Source: Solirubrobacter deserti (GTDB lineage: Bacteria; Actinomycetota; Thermoleophilia; Solirubrobacterales; Solirubrobacteraceae). Taken from it: 64,000 nt of DNA. Numbering within the stretch: the first letter of the stretch is position 1; every line of letters begins with the position of its first letter. Below the pieces are notes generated by a model. That model did not search any database. It was given only the letters and a program-made list of their open reading frames with translations, and was not told the DNA's origin. The position numbers were made by a program, and so were the translations under genes. The stretch lies in NCBI RefSeq assembly GCF_003344625.1, contig NZ_QPKJ02000004.1:842025-906024 (forward strand), written 5' to 3'. Shown here piece by piece: positions 25,391-33,300 of the stretch.

Positions 25391-25698
25391 CCCTTCGTCG
25401 CTCCGGGCAGGTAGCGAGGCTGCTCGTGGTCGCTGACCGAGGCCAGCGGGCCGATGCCGTCCTCATTGGGCGTGCCGCGGACCTCGCCCGTGAAGCCGAG
25501 GCGCTCGAGCTTGCCGATCTCGGCCTCGGCGTACACGCGGACCGGGTGGTCGGTCGGCAGACCCGCGACGAGCTTGCGGATGCGGTTGCGGATCTGGTAC
25601 GAGAAGTGCGGCGTGGCGGACGCGACGAGCTGACGGATGTCGTCGACGGTGACCTCGCGGTCGCGCCGGAGGCGTTCGGGCTGCTCGGCTTCGGCCAT
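25387..25698 (-). CDS. Conserved hypothetical protein, 103 aa
   Basis: Small soluble protein with a clear coding profile: VTVDDIRQLVASATPHFSYQIRNRIRKLVAGLPTDHPVRVYAEAEIGKLERL. The helical N-terminal two thirds precede a disordered C-terminal tail (HEQPRYLPGATKG). No known motif. It starts 8 nt after the stop of the cell-wall-binding lipoprotein gene, so it is probably the second gene of that transcript. Confidence 0.65.
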   Translation of the reverse strand: MAEAEQPERLRRDREVTVDDIRQLVASATPHFSYQIRNRIRKLVAGLPTDHPVRVYAEAEIGKLERLGFTGEVRGTPNEDGIGPLASVSDHEQPRYLPGATKG

Positions 25699-25706
25699 GG
25701 TGCTGT

Positions 25707-26909
25707 CTACTCGGCTCCGGATTCGACGGGCTGGATCTCAAGCAGGGTATCTATGCGAGCCTGGACGGCCGCCGCCAGCGCGCTCTCGTCACCGATGATC
25801 CAGCCGTGGTTGTAGACGCCGCGCACGGCGGGGGTCGCCTCGTCGTAGCCGGGCTGGATGTCGAGCAGGTAGTCCTGCAGCGCCGGAGGAAGCGTGCCCG
25901 CGTCCTCGCCGAGCAACAGCAGCGGCCCGTACTTGCCGTGCGCGCTCAGCGGCGCGGCCGCGGCCGCGTCCTGAGGCCGGCGCGCGTTCGCGACCACGAT
26001 CCCGTGCCCGGGGTCGACGACCGCCCAGCCGAACGCCCCGTCCTGGTAGCGGGCGAACGTGATGGCCGTGCTGACCGGGTCGGTCCCCGTCACCCGCTTG
26101 ACGGTCCCGAGCTTGGCGAGCGCGTCGAACACCGGCTCGGGCACCGCGGCCTCGGGGCCGACGACGTAGATGGCGGCGCCGCGGTGCGTCTTGATCGCCG
26201 CCTCGGTCTCCGGCGGGACGCCCTGCGGCGTCACCCACAGCACCGGCGTCCCCGAGTTGGCGGCCCAGCCCGCGACCGGCATCGCGTACTGCGGATGCTC
26301 GGAGGAGACGACCACGACCGCGTTCGACGCCGAACCCACGGCTGAGGTCTGGAGCCGGTCCACGGCCGCGGCCAGCGCGGCGGGCGAGGCGGCCGCCGGG
26401 ATGTCCGTGGTCTTGTAGCCCTCGACGGGTGCCTTGGTCCCGACGCGGATGACCTGCGCGCCGCCCGCCTCCTTGGATCCCGTCGGCTGCAGAGCGTCGA
26501 GGGCGGCCTTCGTCGCGTCCGGGATCGTGTCGCCGTCGGCGAACAGGATCGGCGCGCGGATCGGCTTGGCGGCCAGCACGGACGCGGCGATCCCGGTCTG
26601 CCACGCGCGCACCTCGGCGAGCACGACTGCGGTGGGCCGCGACTCGGGCGTCCGCGCGGGATACGTCGCCAGGGCGACGCCCGCCGCGTCGGCGACCGCG
26701 TCCCCGCCGGCGACGCGCGTCGTGTTCTTGGTCGCGAACACCGGGAAGCCGAGCGGCGGCCCCGTCGCGGGCACCTCGCCACCGGACTGGCCCGTGACGG
26801 GCGGGGTGGACGGCGGCGTGCCCTGTGCGGGCGGGTCGTCGTTGCCGGACCCACCGCAGCCGACGGCGACGACGAGCAGCGTCAGAAGCGCGGCGAAGGC
26901 AAGGCGCAC
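25707..26909 (-). CDS. Lipoprotein with cell-wall-binding repeat 2 domains, 400 aa
   Basis: GTG 26909 gives a lipoprotein signal ending in VVAVGC (Cys about residue 18), so the protein is anchored outside the membrane; the longer frame is discarded. A Pro/Thr/Gly linker precedes three cell-wall-binding-2-like repeats: ADGDTIPDATKAALDAL, then VIRVGTKAPVEGY, and YVVGPEAAVPEPVFDALAKLGTVKRVTGTDPVSTAITFARY (about residues 243-283), the last matching the family's G-x-D-R-Y-x-T-A consensus closely. TACCAT (26918-26923) 8 nt upstream supports the start. Likely role: surface attachment or envelope maintenance. Confidence 0.85.
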   Translation of the reverse strand: MRLAFAALLTLLVVAVGCGGSGNDDPPAQGTPPSTPPVTGQSGGEVPATGPPLGFPVFATKNTTRVAGGDAVADAAGVALATYPARTPESRPTAVVLAEVRAWQTGIAASVLAAKPIRAPILFADGDTIPDATKAALDALQPTGSKEAGGAQVIRVGTKAPVEGYKTTDIPAAASPAALAAAVDRLQTSAVGSASNAVVVVSSEHPQYAMPVAGWAANSGTPVLWVTPQGVPPETEAAIKTHRGAAIYVVGPEAAVPEPVFDALAKLGTVKRVTGTDPVSTAITFARYQDGAFGWAVVDPGHGIVVANARRPQDAAAAAPLSAHGKYGPLLLLGEDAGTLPPALQDYLLDIQPGYDEATPAVRGVYNHGWIIGDESALAAAVQARIDTLLEIQPVESGAE

Positions 26910-26917
26910 GTTGATCG

Positions 26918-26923
26918 ATGGTA
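26918..26923 (-). promoter_or_regulatory. -10-like TACCAT for the lipoprotein gene
   Basis: Minus-strand TACCAT ends 8 nt before GTG 26909. Confidence 0.4.
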
Positions 26924-27054
26924 ACCGTGTCGAACGCGACCCGCGCCCAGCGCCCGCGCGCCAACTGCTCAAGAACCGGGCCCGGCCGGCCGATCTAGGA
27001 TCCAAGACGCCCCCCAGATGGGGCATTTGTAACTGGACAGTGACCGCGGCTTTG

Positions 27055-27060
27055 TATAAC
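27055..27060 (+). promoter_or_regulatory. -10 TATAAC preceding the riboswitch
   Basis: TATAAC (27055-27060) with TGGACA at 27034-27039 as a -35-like element at a short 15-nt spacing; transcription would start just before the riboswitch. Confidence 0.45.
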
Positions 27061-27063
27061 TTG

Positions 27064-27200
27064 CCGCGCTAAGCCGAACCTCCGGTTGGTCGCCGGAGGA
27101 CGGGGGACCCACTTGCAGTTGGGGCGAGTCGCGTGCAAACGCGAGACGCAGGCTCTTTCAGCGTCAGCCCGTCAGCTAACCCCGTAGGCCGACGAAAGAG
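27064..27200 (+). promoter_or_regulatory. Cyclic-di-AMP riboswitch (ydaO-yuaA class)
   Basis: The leader has the order of conserved blocks known for this class: GCTAAGCCGAACCTCCGG with pairing CCGGAGG, then ACGGGGGACCCA, TTGGGGCGAGTC, a variable hairpin (GCGTGCAAACGC), then GTCAGCCCGTCAGCTAACCCCGTAGGC close to the ribosome-binding site. The downstream gene is an NlpC/P60 peptidoglycan hydrolase, a standard target of this riboswitch in actinobacteria, where c-di-AMP normally turns expression off. Boundaries approximate. Confidence 0.88.
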
Positions 27201-27206
27201 GAACAT

Positions 27207-27845
27207 TTGTTTGCCCTGCGGGCGATCGCGGCTGCGATCTCGACATTGCTATTGCTGGTGCTTCCCGTCGCTGCCGCGGCGCAGGCGCCGGCCCCCGACA
27301 AATCGGGCGGCGCCGTCTACCAGGCGCCCACCCCGGTCCCGACCCCGCCGCCCGCCCCCGCGGACATGGTCGTCCCGGGCGCCGTCGCGCAGCTGCTGCC
27401 GGACGGCAGCGCCGCCGCTCCGGCCGACGCGCCGCCGCAGGTCCAGCAGGCGATCTTCGCCGCCAACCGGATCCAGAACAAGCCGTACATCTACGGCGGC
27501 GGCCACGCCAAGGTCGAGGACAAGGGCTACGACTGCTCGGGCACCGTCTCGTACGCGCTGCTCGCCCACGCCGACCTCGGCCTCGAGGCTCCGCTGCCCT
27601 CCGGCAACTTCATGAGCTGGGGCGAGCCGGGCGAGGGTCAGTGGATCACCGTCTACGCCAACCCGGGCCACGCCTACGCCGTCATCGCGGGCCTGCGCCT
27701 GGATACGAGCATCGGCTCCTCACCGCGCGGCGCCGACCGCAAACTCGCCGCCCAGCACAAGAAAGCGATGGAGAAGGGCCCGCGCTGGCGGCCCTGGAAG
27801 CGCCCCTCCCGCGGGTACACGAAGCGCCATCCTGTCGGCTTCTAG
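27207..27845 (+). CDS. Secreted NlpC/P60-family peptidoglycan hydrolase, 212 aa
   Basis: A TTG start follows AGAGGA by a few nt. Residues 1-26 form a signal peptide (ISTLLLLVLPVAAAAQA) and a Pro-rich linker follows. The catalytic domain spans about 80-190 with YDCSGTVSYAL (nucleophile Cys about 110) and GHAYAVIAGL (His about 155). It cleaves stem peptides of the cell wall. Expression is under the c-di-AMP riboswitch immediately upstream, tying wall hydrolysis to osmotic/turgor signalling. The C-terminal tail is basic. Shorter than Rpf or RipA proteins because it lacks other wall-binding domains. Confidence 0.9.
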   Translation: MFALRAIAAAISTLLLLVLPVAAAAQAPAPDKSGGAVYQAPTPVPTPPPAPADMVVPGAVAQLLPDGSAAAPADAPPQVQQAIFAANRIQNKPYIYGGGHAKVEDKGYDCSGTVSYALLAHADLGLEAPLPSGNFMSWGEPGEGQWITVYANPGHAYAVIAGLRLDTSIGSSPRGADRKLAAQHKKAMEKGPRWRPWKRPSRGYTKRHPVGF

Positions 27846-27861
27846 CCGCGACGGGTACGCT

Positions 27862-27886
27862 TGGTCGGACTTACCAAGTCCGACCA
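27862..27886 (+). terminator. Perfect 11-bp hairpin between nlpC/P60 and pspA
   Basis: TGGTCGGACTT (27862-27872), loop ACC, AAGTCCGACCA (27876-27886). No U-run follows, so it may be a terminator of the hydrolase transcript, a pspA leader hairpin or a repressor site; TACGCT at 27856-27861 could be a pspA -10. Confidence 0.5.
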
Positions 27887-27905
27887 CACAGGGAAGGGAG
27901 GTGCC

Positions 27906-28685
27906 GTGGCCGGCATGTCCGGGCGGTTCTCCACGGTAATCAAGTCCAAGATCAACCGGATGCTCGACAAAGCCGAGGATCCGGGCGAGACGCTCGAATA
28001 CAGCTACCAGAAGCAGATGGAGCTGTTGCAGAACGTCAAAAAGGGCATTGCCGACGTCGTCACCTCCAAGAAGCGCCTGCAGCTCCAGCAGCAGAAGCTC
28101 GAGCAGCAGGTCGTGAAGCTGGACACGCAGGCGCGCCAGGCGCTTGCCCAGAACCGGGAAGACCTCGCGCGCGTCGCGCTCGAGCGCAAGCAGTTCGCCC
28201 AGGGTGAGCTGCAGGGCCTGGACACGCAGGTCCAGGAGCTCGAGAACCAGCAGCAGCAGCTGGTCGACAAGGAGCAGAAGCTCCGCGCGAAGATCGACCA
28301 GTTCCGCACCAAGAAGGAGGTCATCAAGGCGCAGTACTCCGCCGCCGAGGCCTCCGTGAAGATCTCCGAGGCCGCGTCCGGCGTGGGCGAGGAGATGGCC
28401 GACGTCGGCATGGCGATGCAGCGTGCCGTCGACAAGACCGAGAACATGCGCGCTCGGGCGAACGCGATGGACGAGCTCGAGGCCGCCGGCGCGTTCGACG
28501 ACCAGCTGAGCCTCACGGCCGGCCAGGACGACCTCGACCGCCAGCTGCACGAGCTCAGCTCGCAGTCCGCGGTCGACGACGACCTCGCCCGCCTGCGCGC
28601 GGAGCTCGGGCAGGGCAGCACCCCCCAGCAGGCGCTCGGCGCCGGCGAAGAGGCTCCGGCCAAGTCCGAGGAGAAGCCCGCGTGA
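27906..28685 (+). CDS. pspA: PspA/IM30-family membrane-stress protein
   Basis: Long coiled-coil protein of the ESCRT-III-related PspA/Vipp1 family that binds and protects the inner membrane. The N-terminal signature SKINRMLDKAEDPGETLEYSYQKQMELLQNVKKGIADV is clear, followed by Gln/Glu/Lys-rich coiled coil (about residues 60-190). GTG 27906 has GGGAGG 4-5 nt upstream; ATG 27915 is an equally plausible start by homology. It overlaps pspAA as GTGA. Together with PspAA here and PspAB/HtpX about 8 kb away it forms the actinobacterial-archaeal type Psp system. Confidence 0.93.
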   Translation: MAGMSGRFSTVIKSKINRMLDKAEDPGETLEYSYQKQMELLQNVKKGIADVVTSKKRLQLQQQKLEQQVVKLDTQARQALAQNREDLARVALERKQFAQGELQGLDTQVQELENQQQQLVDKEQKLRAKIDQFRTKKEVIKAQYSAAEASVKISEAASGVGEEMADVGMAMQRAVDKTENMRARANAMDELEAAGAFDDQLSLTAGQDDLDRQLHELSSQSAVDDDLARLRAELGQGSTPQQALGAGEEAPAKSEEKPA

Positions 28686-28960
28686 TCGTCCGTATCGCGA
28701 CGGAGGGGCAGTACGAGCTGCCCGACGAGGACGTCGACCGCCTCAACGAGCTCGACAACGAGCTCGTCTCGATCGTCGAGGCCGGCGACGAGGAGCGCTT
28801 CCAGGAAGTGTTCCAGTCGCTGATCGAGCTCATCCGCTCCGACGGCAAGCCCGTCGCCGACGACGTGCTCGAGGAGTCGGACATCATCCTCCCGCCGCCG
28901 GACCTGACGTTCGCCGAGGCCGGCGAGCAGTTCAGCGGCGAGGGCCTGATCCCGGACTAG
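28682..28960 (+). CDS. pspAA: PspA-associated protein PspAA
   Basis: 92 residues matching the PspAA family: MIVRIATEGQYELPDEDVDRLNELDNELVSIVEAGDEERFQEVFQSLIELIR, then a short acidic tail. A GTG start overlaps the pspA stop by 4 bp, so the two are coupled. PspAA is the standard small partner of PspA in actinobacteria and archaea, thought to modulate PspA assembly. Two tandem hairpins follow, marking the end of the pspA-pspAA unit. Confidence 0.9.
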   Translation: MIVRIATEGQYELPDEDVDRLNELDNELVSIVEAGDEERFQEVFQSLIELIRSDGKPVADDVLEESDIILPPPDLTFAEAGEQFSGEGLIPD

Positions 28961-28968
28961 GGAGGCCA

Positions 28969-29024
28969 CCTCCGGCTAACCGGAGGCGAAAGAAGCGGGG
29001 TGGCCGGTCTGGAAGCCACCCCGC
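28969..29024 (+). terminator. Tandem hairpins ending the pspA-pspAA transcript
   Basis: First hairpin: CCTCCGG/CCGGAGG with loop CTAA (28969-28986). Second: GCGGGGTGGC/GCCACCCCGC, 10 bp perfect (28995-29004 with 29015-29024). No U-tract, as is common at high GC. Confidence 0.7.
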
Positions 29025-29046
29025 TCGGCGCATACGGTTCACCACG

Positions 29047-30258
29047 ATGAACGTGCGCCGCATGATCGAGACGAGCACCTACGTCGCCCTGAGCGCGGCG
29101 ATCGGGTTCATCTCGTTCCTGATCCTCGTGCCGACCCTCGCGGCCGGCGTCCCCCTTCTGCTGCTGGCCCTGGCCGGCGCGCCGCTGATCGCGGGCGCGT
29201 TCGCCTACGCCCACCTGCTCGCGCGCCTGGAGCGGCGCCGCGCGGCCGCCCTGCTCGGCGTCGAGTTCCCCACCCGTGCGTTCCCCCGCGAAGGGTCGGT
29301 GCCGGTCAGGGCGGTCTCCTGGATGAGCTCTCGCGGCTCCTGGCTGGAGATGGTGTACGCGCTGATCGCGCTGCCGTTCGTCGGCTGGCTCGGCGGCACG
29401 CTCGTGTTCGGCGCCTGGGGCGCCGCGATCGGCCTGCTCAGCTACCCGCTGTGGGGCTGGGCGACGCCGGGCGACGACATCTTCGGCTTCAGCTACATCC
29501 CGGCGCTCTTCCTGCACGTGCTGCTCGGCATCGCCGCGCTGGGCGCCGCGCCGTGGCTCTCACGCGGGGTCGCGGCCGTACAGCTCGCGATGGCCCGGCT
29601 GCTGCTGGAGCCGGGCGAGCGCGAGCGTCTGTCGGCCCGCGTGGACACGCTGGAGGAGACCCGCGCCGGCATGGTCGCCGCCGCCGACGCCGAGCGGCGC
29701 CGGATCGAGCGTGACCTGCACGACGGCGCGCAGCAGCGGCTCGTCGCGCTCGCGATGACGCTCGGCCGGGCCCGTGCGACGGACGACCCCGTGCACACGC
29801 AGCGGCTCGTGGCCGAGGCGCACGGCGAGGCCAAGGAGGCACTGGTGGAGCTGCGCAACCTCGCGCGCGGCATCCATCCCGCCGTGCTGACCGACCGCGG
29901 ACTGGACGCGGCCGTCTCCGCCCTCGCGGCCCGCTGCCCGGTGCCGGTCGCGGTCGACGTCGACCTGCCGCGCCGCTGCTCGCCCGGCACGGAGGCGATC
30001 GCGTACTTCTTCGTCGCCGAGGCCCTGACCAACGTCGCCAAGCACGCCGAGGCGTCCCGCGCGTGGCTCACCGCCGAGCTGCAGGGCGACCGGCTCGTGG
30101 TCGAGGTGCTCGACAACGGGATCGGCGGCGCCGAGCTCAACGGCAACGGCCTCGTGGGGCTGCGCGACCGCGTGCGGGCCGTGGATGGTGAGATGCACGT
30201 CGTGAGCCCACTTGGACACGGAACCAACCTGCGCGTGGAGTTGCCATGCGAGCGGTGA
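29047..30258 (+). CDS. NarL-type sensor histidine kinase with membrane sensor domain, 403 aa
   Basis: The N-terminal half has four to five membrane segments (about residues 12-55 and 95-165) of the putative-sensor type common in actinobacteria. The dimerisation/phosphoacceptor helix is ERRRIERDLHDGAQQRLVALAM (about 215-236, His in DLHDG), followed by LRNLARGIHPAVL. The ATPase has VAEALTNVAKHAEA (N box, about 321-334) and DNGIGGA (about 358-364). It probably senses envelope state, given its position just after pspA-pspAA. Its 3' end overlaps the response-regulator gene by 13 bp. Confidence 0.93.
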   Translation: MNVRRMIETSTYVALSAAIGFISFLILVPTLAAGVPLLLLALAGAPLIAGAFAYAHLLARLERRRAAALLGVEFPTRAFPREGSVPVRAVSWMSSRGSWLEMVYALIALPFVGWLGGTLVFGAWGAAIGLLSYPLWGWATPGDDIFGFSYIPALFLHVLLGIAALGAAPWLSRGVAAVQLAMARLLLEPGERERLSARVDTLEETRAGMVAAADAERRRIERDLHDGAQQRLVALAMTLGRARATDDPVHTQRLVAEAHGEAKEALVELRNLARGIHPAVLTDRGLDAAVSALAARCPVPVAVDVDLPRRCSPGTEAIAYFFVAEALTNVAKHAEASRAWLTAELQGDRLVVEVLDNGIGGAELNGNGLVGLRDRVRAVDGEMHVVSPLGHGTNLRVELPCER

Positions 30259-30902
30259 TCGCCGAGGACGCGGTGCTGCTGCGCGAGGGCCTCGTGCGCC
30301 TGCTCGAGGAAGGCGGCTTCGAGGTCGTCGACTGCGTCGACAACGGCGAGTCGCTGCTGCGCACCGTCGAGCGCCACCAGCCGGACGTGTGCGTCGTCGA
30401 CGTACGCATGCCTCCGACCTTCAGCGACGAGGGCGTCAAGGCCGCGCTCGTCATCCGCCAGCAGTGGCCGGACGTCGCGATCCTGATGCTCTCCCAGTAC
30501 GTGGAGGAGCGCTACGCCGTCGATCTGATCGCCGGCGACTCGCGCGGGATCGGCTACCTGCTCAAGGACCGCGTCGCCGACGTGCGCGAGTTCCTGGAGG
30601 CGCTGCGCCGCGTCGCGATGGGCGGCGCCGCGCTGGACCCCGAGGTCGTCACCCAGCTGCTCGTGCGCTCGGGCAAGCAGGACCCGCTCGAGCAGCTCTC
30701 CCCGCGGGAGCGCGAGGTGCTGGGCCTGATGGCCGAGGGCCGCACGAACGGCCTGATCGCCGAGGCGCTCGTCGTCACCGAGGGCGCCGTCGAGAAGCAC
30801 GTCACGAACATCTTCAACAAGCTCGGCCTGCCGCCGGCCGACCAGGCGCACCGCCGCGTCCTGGCGGTGCTGCGCTACCTCGAGCACGGGACGGACCACT
30901 AA
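30246..30902 (+). CDS. NarL/LuxR-family response regulator, 218 aa
   Basis: The receiver domain (about residues 1-120) has the acidic pocket EDAVLL, phospho-acceptor Asp in CVVDVRMPP (about residue 52) and Lys in GYLLKDRV (about 105). The C-terminal LuxR helix-turn-helix (about 145-208) is LSPREREVLGLMAEGRTNGLIAEALVVTEGAVEKHVTNIFNKLGLP. It pairs with the overlapping kinase gene. Likely targets are local (psp genes or the downstream DUF4097 gene), by inference. Confidence 0.94.
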   Translation: MRAVIAEDAVLLREGLVRLLEEGGFEVVDCVDNGESLLRTVERHQPDVCVVDVRMPPTFSDEGVKAALVIRQQWPDVAILMLSQYVEERYAVDLIAGDSRGIGYLLKDRVADVREFLEALRRVAMGGAALDPEVVTQLLVRSGKQDPLEQLSPREREVLGLMAEGRTNGLIAEALVVTEGAVEKHVTNIFNKLGLPPADQAHRRVLAVLRYLEHGTDH

Positions 30903-30908
30903 AACGCC

Positions 30909-31685
30909 ATGACCCGCCGCAACGATCGCCGCCTCGCCCTGCTCGTCGGAGGCGGGCTCGCCTTCCTGTTCACGATCATCTCCGCCGTGCAGGTCGCGGC
31001 CTGGAGCGTCGGTGAGACCGAGAGCAGCACGCAGCGCGTCCTCTCCGGGCGCTTCGAGGAGCTGCTCGTGGAGAGCCCGACTGGCGACGTGACGGTCCTG
31101 CGGTCAGTGGACGAGCGGGTGCGCATCGACGCGCGCGCCGAGGGCACCCTGCACACGCCCGCGCCGTCGATCGAGATCGACGGCGGCCGCGTGCTGGTCG
31201 CGGCCAACTGCCCGGTCTGGGGCTTCGGCGAGTGCAGCTCGGACGTCGTCGTCCACGTGCCCGCGTCCACCGACGTCCGGGTCGACTCCGGCTCGGGCGA
31301 CATCGTCGTGCGCGACCTCCCGGGCGGCGGCGATTTCAAGACCGGCTCGGGCGACGTCGTCGTCGACGGGGCGGCCGGCGACATCGCGCTCGAGAGCGGC
31401 TCGGGAGACACGATCGCGCGCGGGCTGCGCTCGCGGATGGCGAAGGCCGAGACCGGGTCCGGCGACGTGGACCTGCGCTTCGCGGTCGCGCCCCAGGCGG
31501 CCGAGGCGCTGACCGGGTCCGGCGACGTTCGCATCCTCGTCCCGCCCGGCCGCGAGGGCTACAACGTGGGCGTCGAGTCCGGCAGCGGCGGGACCGACGT
31601 CGGCGTCCTCCAGGACGACCGCTCCACCCGCTTCCTGCGCGCGGAGACGAACTCCGGCGACGCAGTCGTGGACTACGGCGGTTAG
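30909..31685 (+). CDS. DUF4097-type protein with repeated SGSGD turns, 258 aa
   Basis: One N-terminal membrane anchor (about residues 8-32, LALLVGGGLAFLFTIISAVQVAAW) precedes a beta-rich domain of the DUF4097 adhesin-like type. The domain is built of short strands punctuated by a repeated turn: SGSGDIVV, TGSGDVVV, SGSGDTIA, TGSGDVDL, TGSGDVRI, SGSGGTDV, NSGDAVV, at roughly 16-22-residue intervals, as in right-handed beta-helix or filamin-like stacks. It starts 6 nt after the response regulator and is probably co-expressed. Such proteins often accompany membrane-stress regulators; molecular role unknown. Confidence 0.85.
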   Translation: MTRRNDRRLALLVGGGLAFLFTIISAVQVAAWSVGETESSTQRVLSGRFEELLVESPTGDVTVLRSVDERVRIDARAEGTLHTPAPSIEIDGGRVLVAANCPVWGFGECSSDVVVHVPASTDVRVDSGSGDIVVRDLPGGGDFKTGSGDVVVDGAAGDIALESGSGDTIARGLRSRMAKAETGSGDVDLRFAVAPQAAEALTGSGDVRILVPPGREGYNVGVESGSGGTDVGVLQDDRSTRFLRAETNSGDAVVDYGG

Positions 31686-31688
31686 CCT
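31683..31688 (+). promoter_or_regulatory. -10-like TAGCCT for the methyltransferase gene
   Basis: TAGCCT overlaps the upstream stop codon and ends 9 nt before GTG 31698. Confidence 0.4.
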
Positions 31689-31697
31689 GCTGCGGCA

Positions 31698-32453
31698 GTG
31701 AGCCGCGGGACGAGCACCACCGACGTCTGGGACGCGTTCTTCAGCGACTTCTACCTGCGGGCCTACGCGAGCGAGGAGCGCGACGCCGCGGCCGAGGCGC
31801 AGGCACTCGCGGCGGCGCGCCTGAGCGGCTGCCCCGAAGGCGGTGAGCTGCTCGACGTGCCGTGCGGGTTCGGCCGCCACTGCGTCCCGCTCGCCCGCGC
31901 GGGCTACCGCGTGACCGGCGTGGACCGCTCGGGCGCGCTGCTGGACGAGGCGCGCCGGCGCGCGGCCGGTGAGCGCTGGCCGAAGTTCTCCCAGGCCGAC
32001 TACCGCGAGCTGCCGTTCGGCGACGCGAGCTTCGACGCCGCGTTGAACTTGTTCACCTCGCTCGGCTACCTGGGCGACGAGGAGGACGCGAAGGTGCTGG
32101 CGGAGATCCGGCGCGTGCTGCGGCCCGGCGGCAAGCTCGTGCTGGAGACGATGCACCGCGACCACATGGTCCGCACGTGGAGCGACAACGGCTGGCGGCT
32201 GATGGGCGAGGGCCGCGTGCTGCTCGAGCAGCGCACGTTCGATCCAGCCGAGGGTGTGGCGCAGACCACGCAGACGCTCGTCGAGCCGGACGGCACGCGC
32301 GAATCCCGCACCTGGTCAGCGCGCGTGTACGCCGCGACCGAACTCGTCGCGCTCGCCAGAGCCGCGGGCTTCGCCGAGGTGAAGTGCTGGGGCGGCTTCG
32401 AGTACGAGCCGCTGTCCGTGGGCACCCGGCTCATGCTCGTTGCGCGAAGCTGA
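31698..32453 (+). CDS. Class I SAM-dependent methyltransferase, 251 aa
   Basis: Rossmann methyltransferase with motif I LLDVPCGFGRHCVPLARAGYRVTGVDRS (about residues 50-77), post-motif acidic strand end, motif II ELPFGDASFDAALNLFTSLGYL (about 105-126) and motif III VLRPGGKLVLET (about 144-155). The DVPCGFGRH variant and the FTSLGYL segment are typical of the UbiE-like Methyltransf_25 group of unknown substrate. A GTG start with a -10-like box just upstream. No cofactor-pathway neighbours indicate a substrate. Confidence 0.85.
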   Translation: MSRGTSTTDVWDAFFSDFYLRAYASEERDAAAEAQALAAARLSGCPEGGELLDVPCGFGRHCVPLARAGYRVTGVDRSGALLDEARRRAAGERWPKFSQADYRELPFGDASFDAALNLFTSLGYLGDEEDAKVLAEIRRVLRPGGKLVLETMHRDHMVRTWSDNGWRLMGEGRVLLEQRTFDPAEGVAQTTQTLVEPDGTRESRTWSARVYAATELVALARAAGFAEVKCWGGFEYEPLSVGTRLMLVARS

Positions 32454-32467
32454 GGATCGGTTAGCCT
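32440..32467 (+). promoter_or_regulatory. Promoter of the KGGTGRT-TPR cassette
   Basis: TTGCGC (32440-32445), 16-nt spacer, TAGCCT (32462-32467); ATG 32476 follows 8 nt later, giving an almost leaderless transcript. It lies over the end of the methyltransferase gene. Confidence 0.55.
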
Positions 32468-32475
32468 TCGCGCGT

Positions 32476-33300
32476 ATGCCGAAAAGTCTCTTGAGTGCTG
32501 CGAAAAGGAATTGCGCACGGCTCTCGCGAAGCGCGGCCGGCGCGGTTCGCCATGATCGCAGTGGAACGCTCGCCAGCTTTCGGCAGTTCGTGGACAGCGC
32601 GGTGTTGTCGACGAACATCAGCGCCTACAAGGTCGCGGTCTTCGACGAGTATCAACGCGTGATCGACGCGCGCTCGCTCGCGACGCACAAGGCCGGCGGG
32701 GACCGAGCCGCGGGACTGCGCGCCTTCCGCGCATCGCAGGCGGAGTGGTTCACCAGGCGCGTTCGATTCGAGGCGCTGTGGGTGGACGGGCGCAAGCTGA
32801 TCTACGGCGCGATGAACTGCGGCGGCCTGGGGCCGGACGAGAAGTACGGGCCGTTCTGCCTGACCGTCGCGGATCCGATGCGCTGCAACCCCACCGCGAT
32901 CGGCGTCTTCCCGGGAAACACCGCTGAACGGTACGTGTCGCTCGCCGGCGTGGTCGACCGCGATCGGATCGACCGGGAGATCGGGCCGTGGGAGCAGCGC
33001 GCCGCCGTCGCGATCCTCGAACTTGCACCCGGAGTACTTGGAGCGCACCGGCACCGCTGGAGCGAGATCGTGTGCTCGAAGGATCGCTTCATCGAAGTGG
33101 TCATCGCGCCAGGGCCGGAGCTCGGCCAACTCACCGCCACCCGCTGCCGGGGGACGTATCTCGAGCGTCTTGAGGCGCTCGAGTTCCGGAAGCTGGCGGG
33201 TGAGGCCCTGACGGAGACGGAGACCTGGGAGCTGTCGGCGTTCCACGCGCTGCAGCGGTGGCGGCGGCTGCACGGTGTGCCGGTGGAGGCGGTGGCGTGA
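32476..33300 (+). CDS. Cassette gene 1: unrecognised protein, 274 aa
   Basis: ATG 32476 (MPKSLLSAAKRN) is used; the ORF is open to 32440 in the preceding gene. A basic N-terminus (about 30 residues) precedes a mixed domain with FRQFVDSAVLSTNISAYKVAVFDEYQ, KLIYGAMNCGGLGPDEKYGPFCLTVADP (about residues 112-140) and PGNTAERYVSLAG. The C-terminal helical part has LEALEFRKLAGEALTETETWELSAFHALQRWRRL. No known domain recognised, no membrane segment. Overlaps gene 2 by GTGA, so it is part of the same transcript and probably the same system as the ATPase-TPR protein. Confidence 0.65.
   Translation: MPKSLLSAAKRNCARLSRSAAGAVRHDRSGTLASFRQFVDSAVLSTNISAYKVAVFDEYQRVIDARSLATHKAGGDRAAGLRAFRASQAEWFTRRVRFEALWVDGRKLIYGAMNCGGLGPDEKYGPFCLTVADPMRCNPTAIGVFPGNTAERYVSLAGVVDRDRIDREIGPWEQRAAVAILELAPGVLGAHRHRWSEIVCSKDRFIEVVIAPGPELGQLTATRCRGTYLERLEALEFRKLAGEALTETETWELSAFHALQRWRRLHGVPVEAVA

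Noticed and set aside
27133..27615. 160-codon frame overlapping the riboswitch and hydrolase gene
   Set aside because: Alternate-frame shadow of the NlpC/P60 gene, Arg/Pro/Ser-rich.
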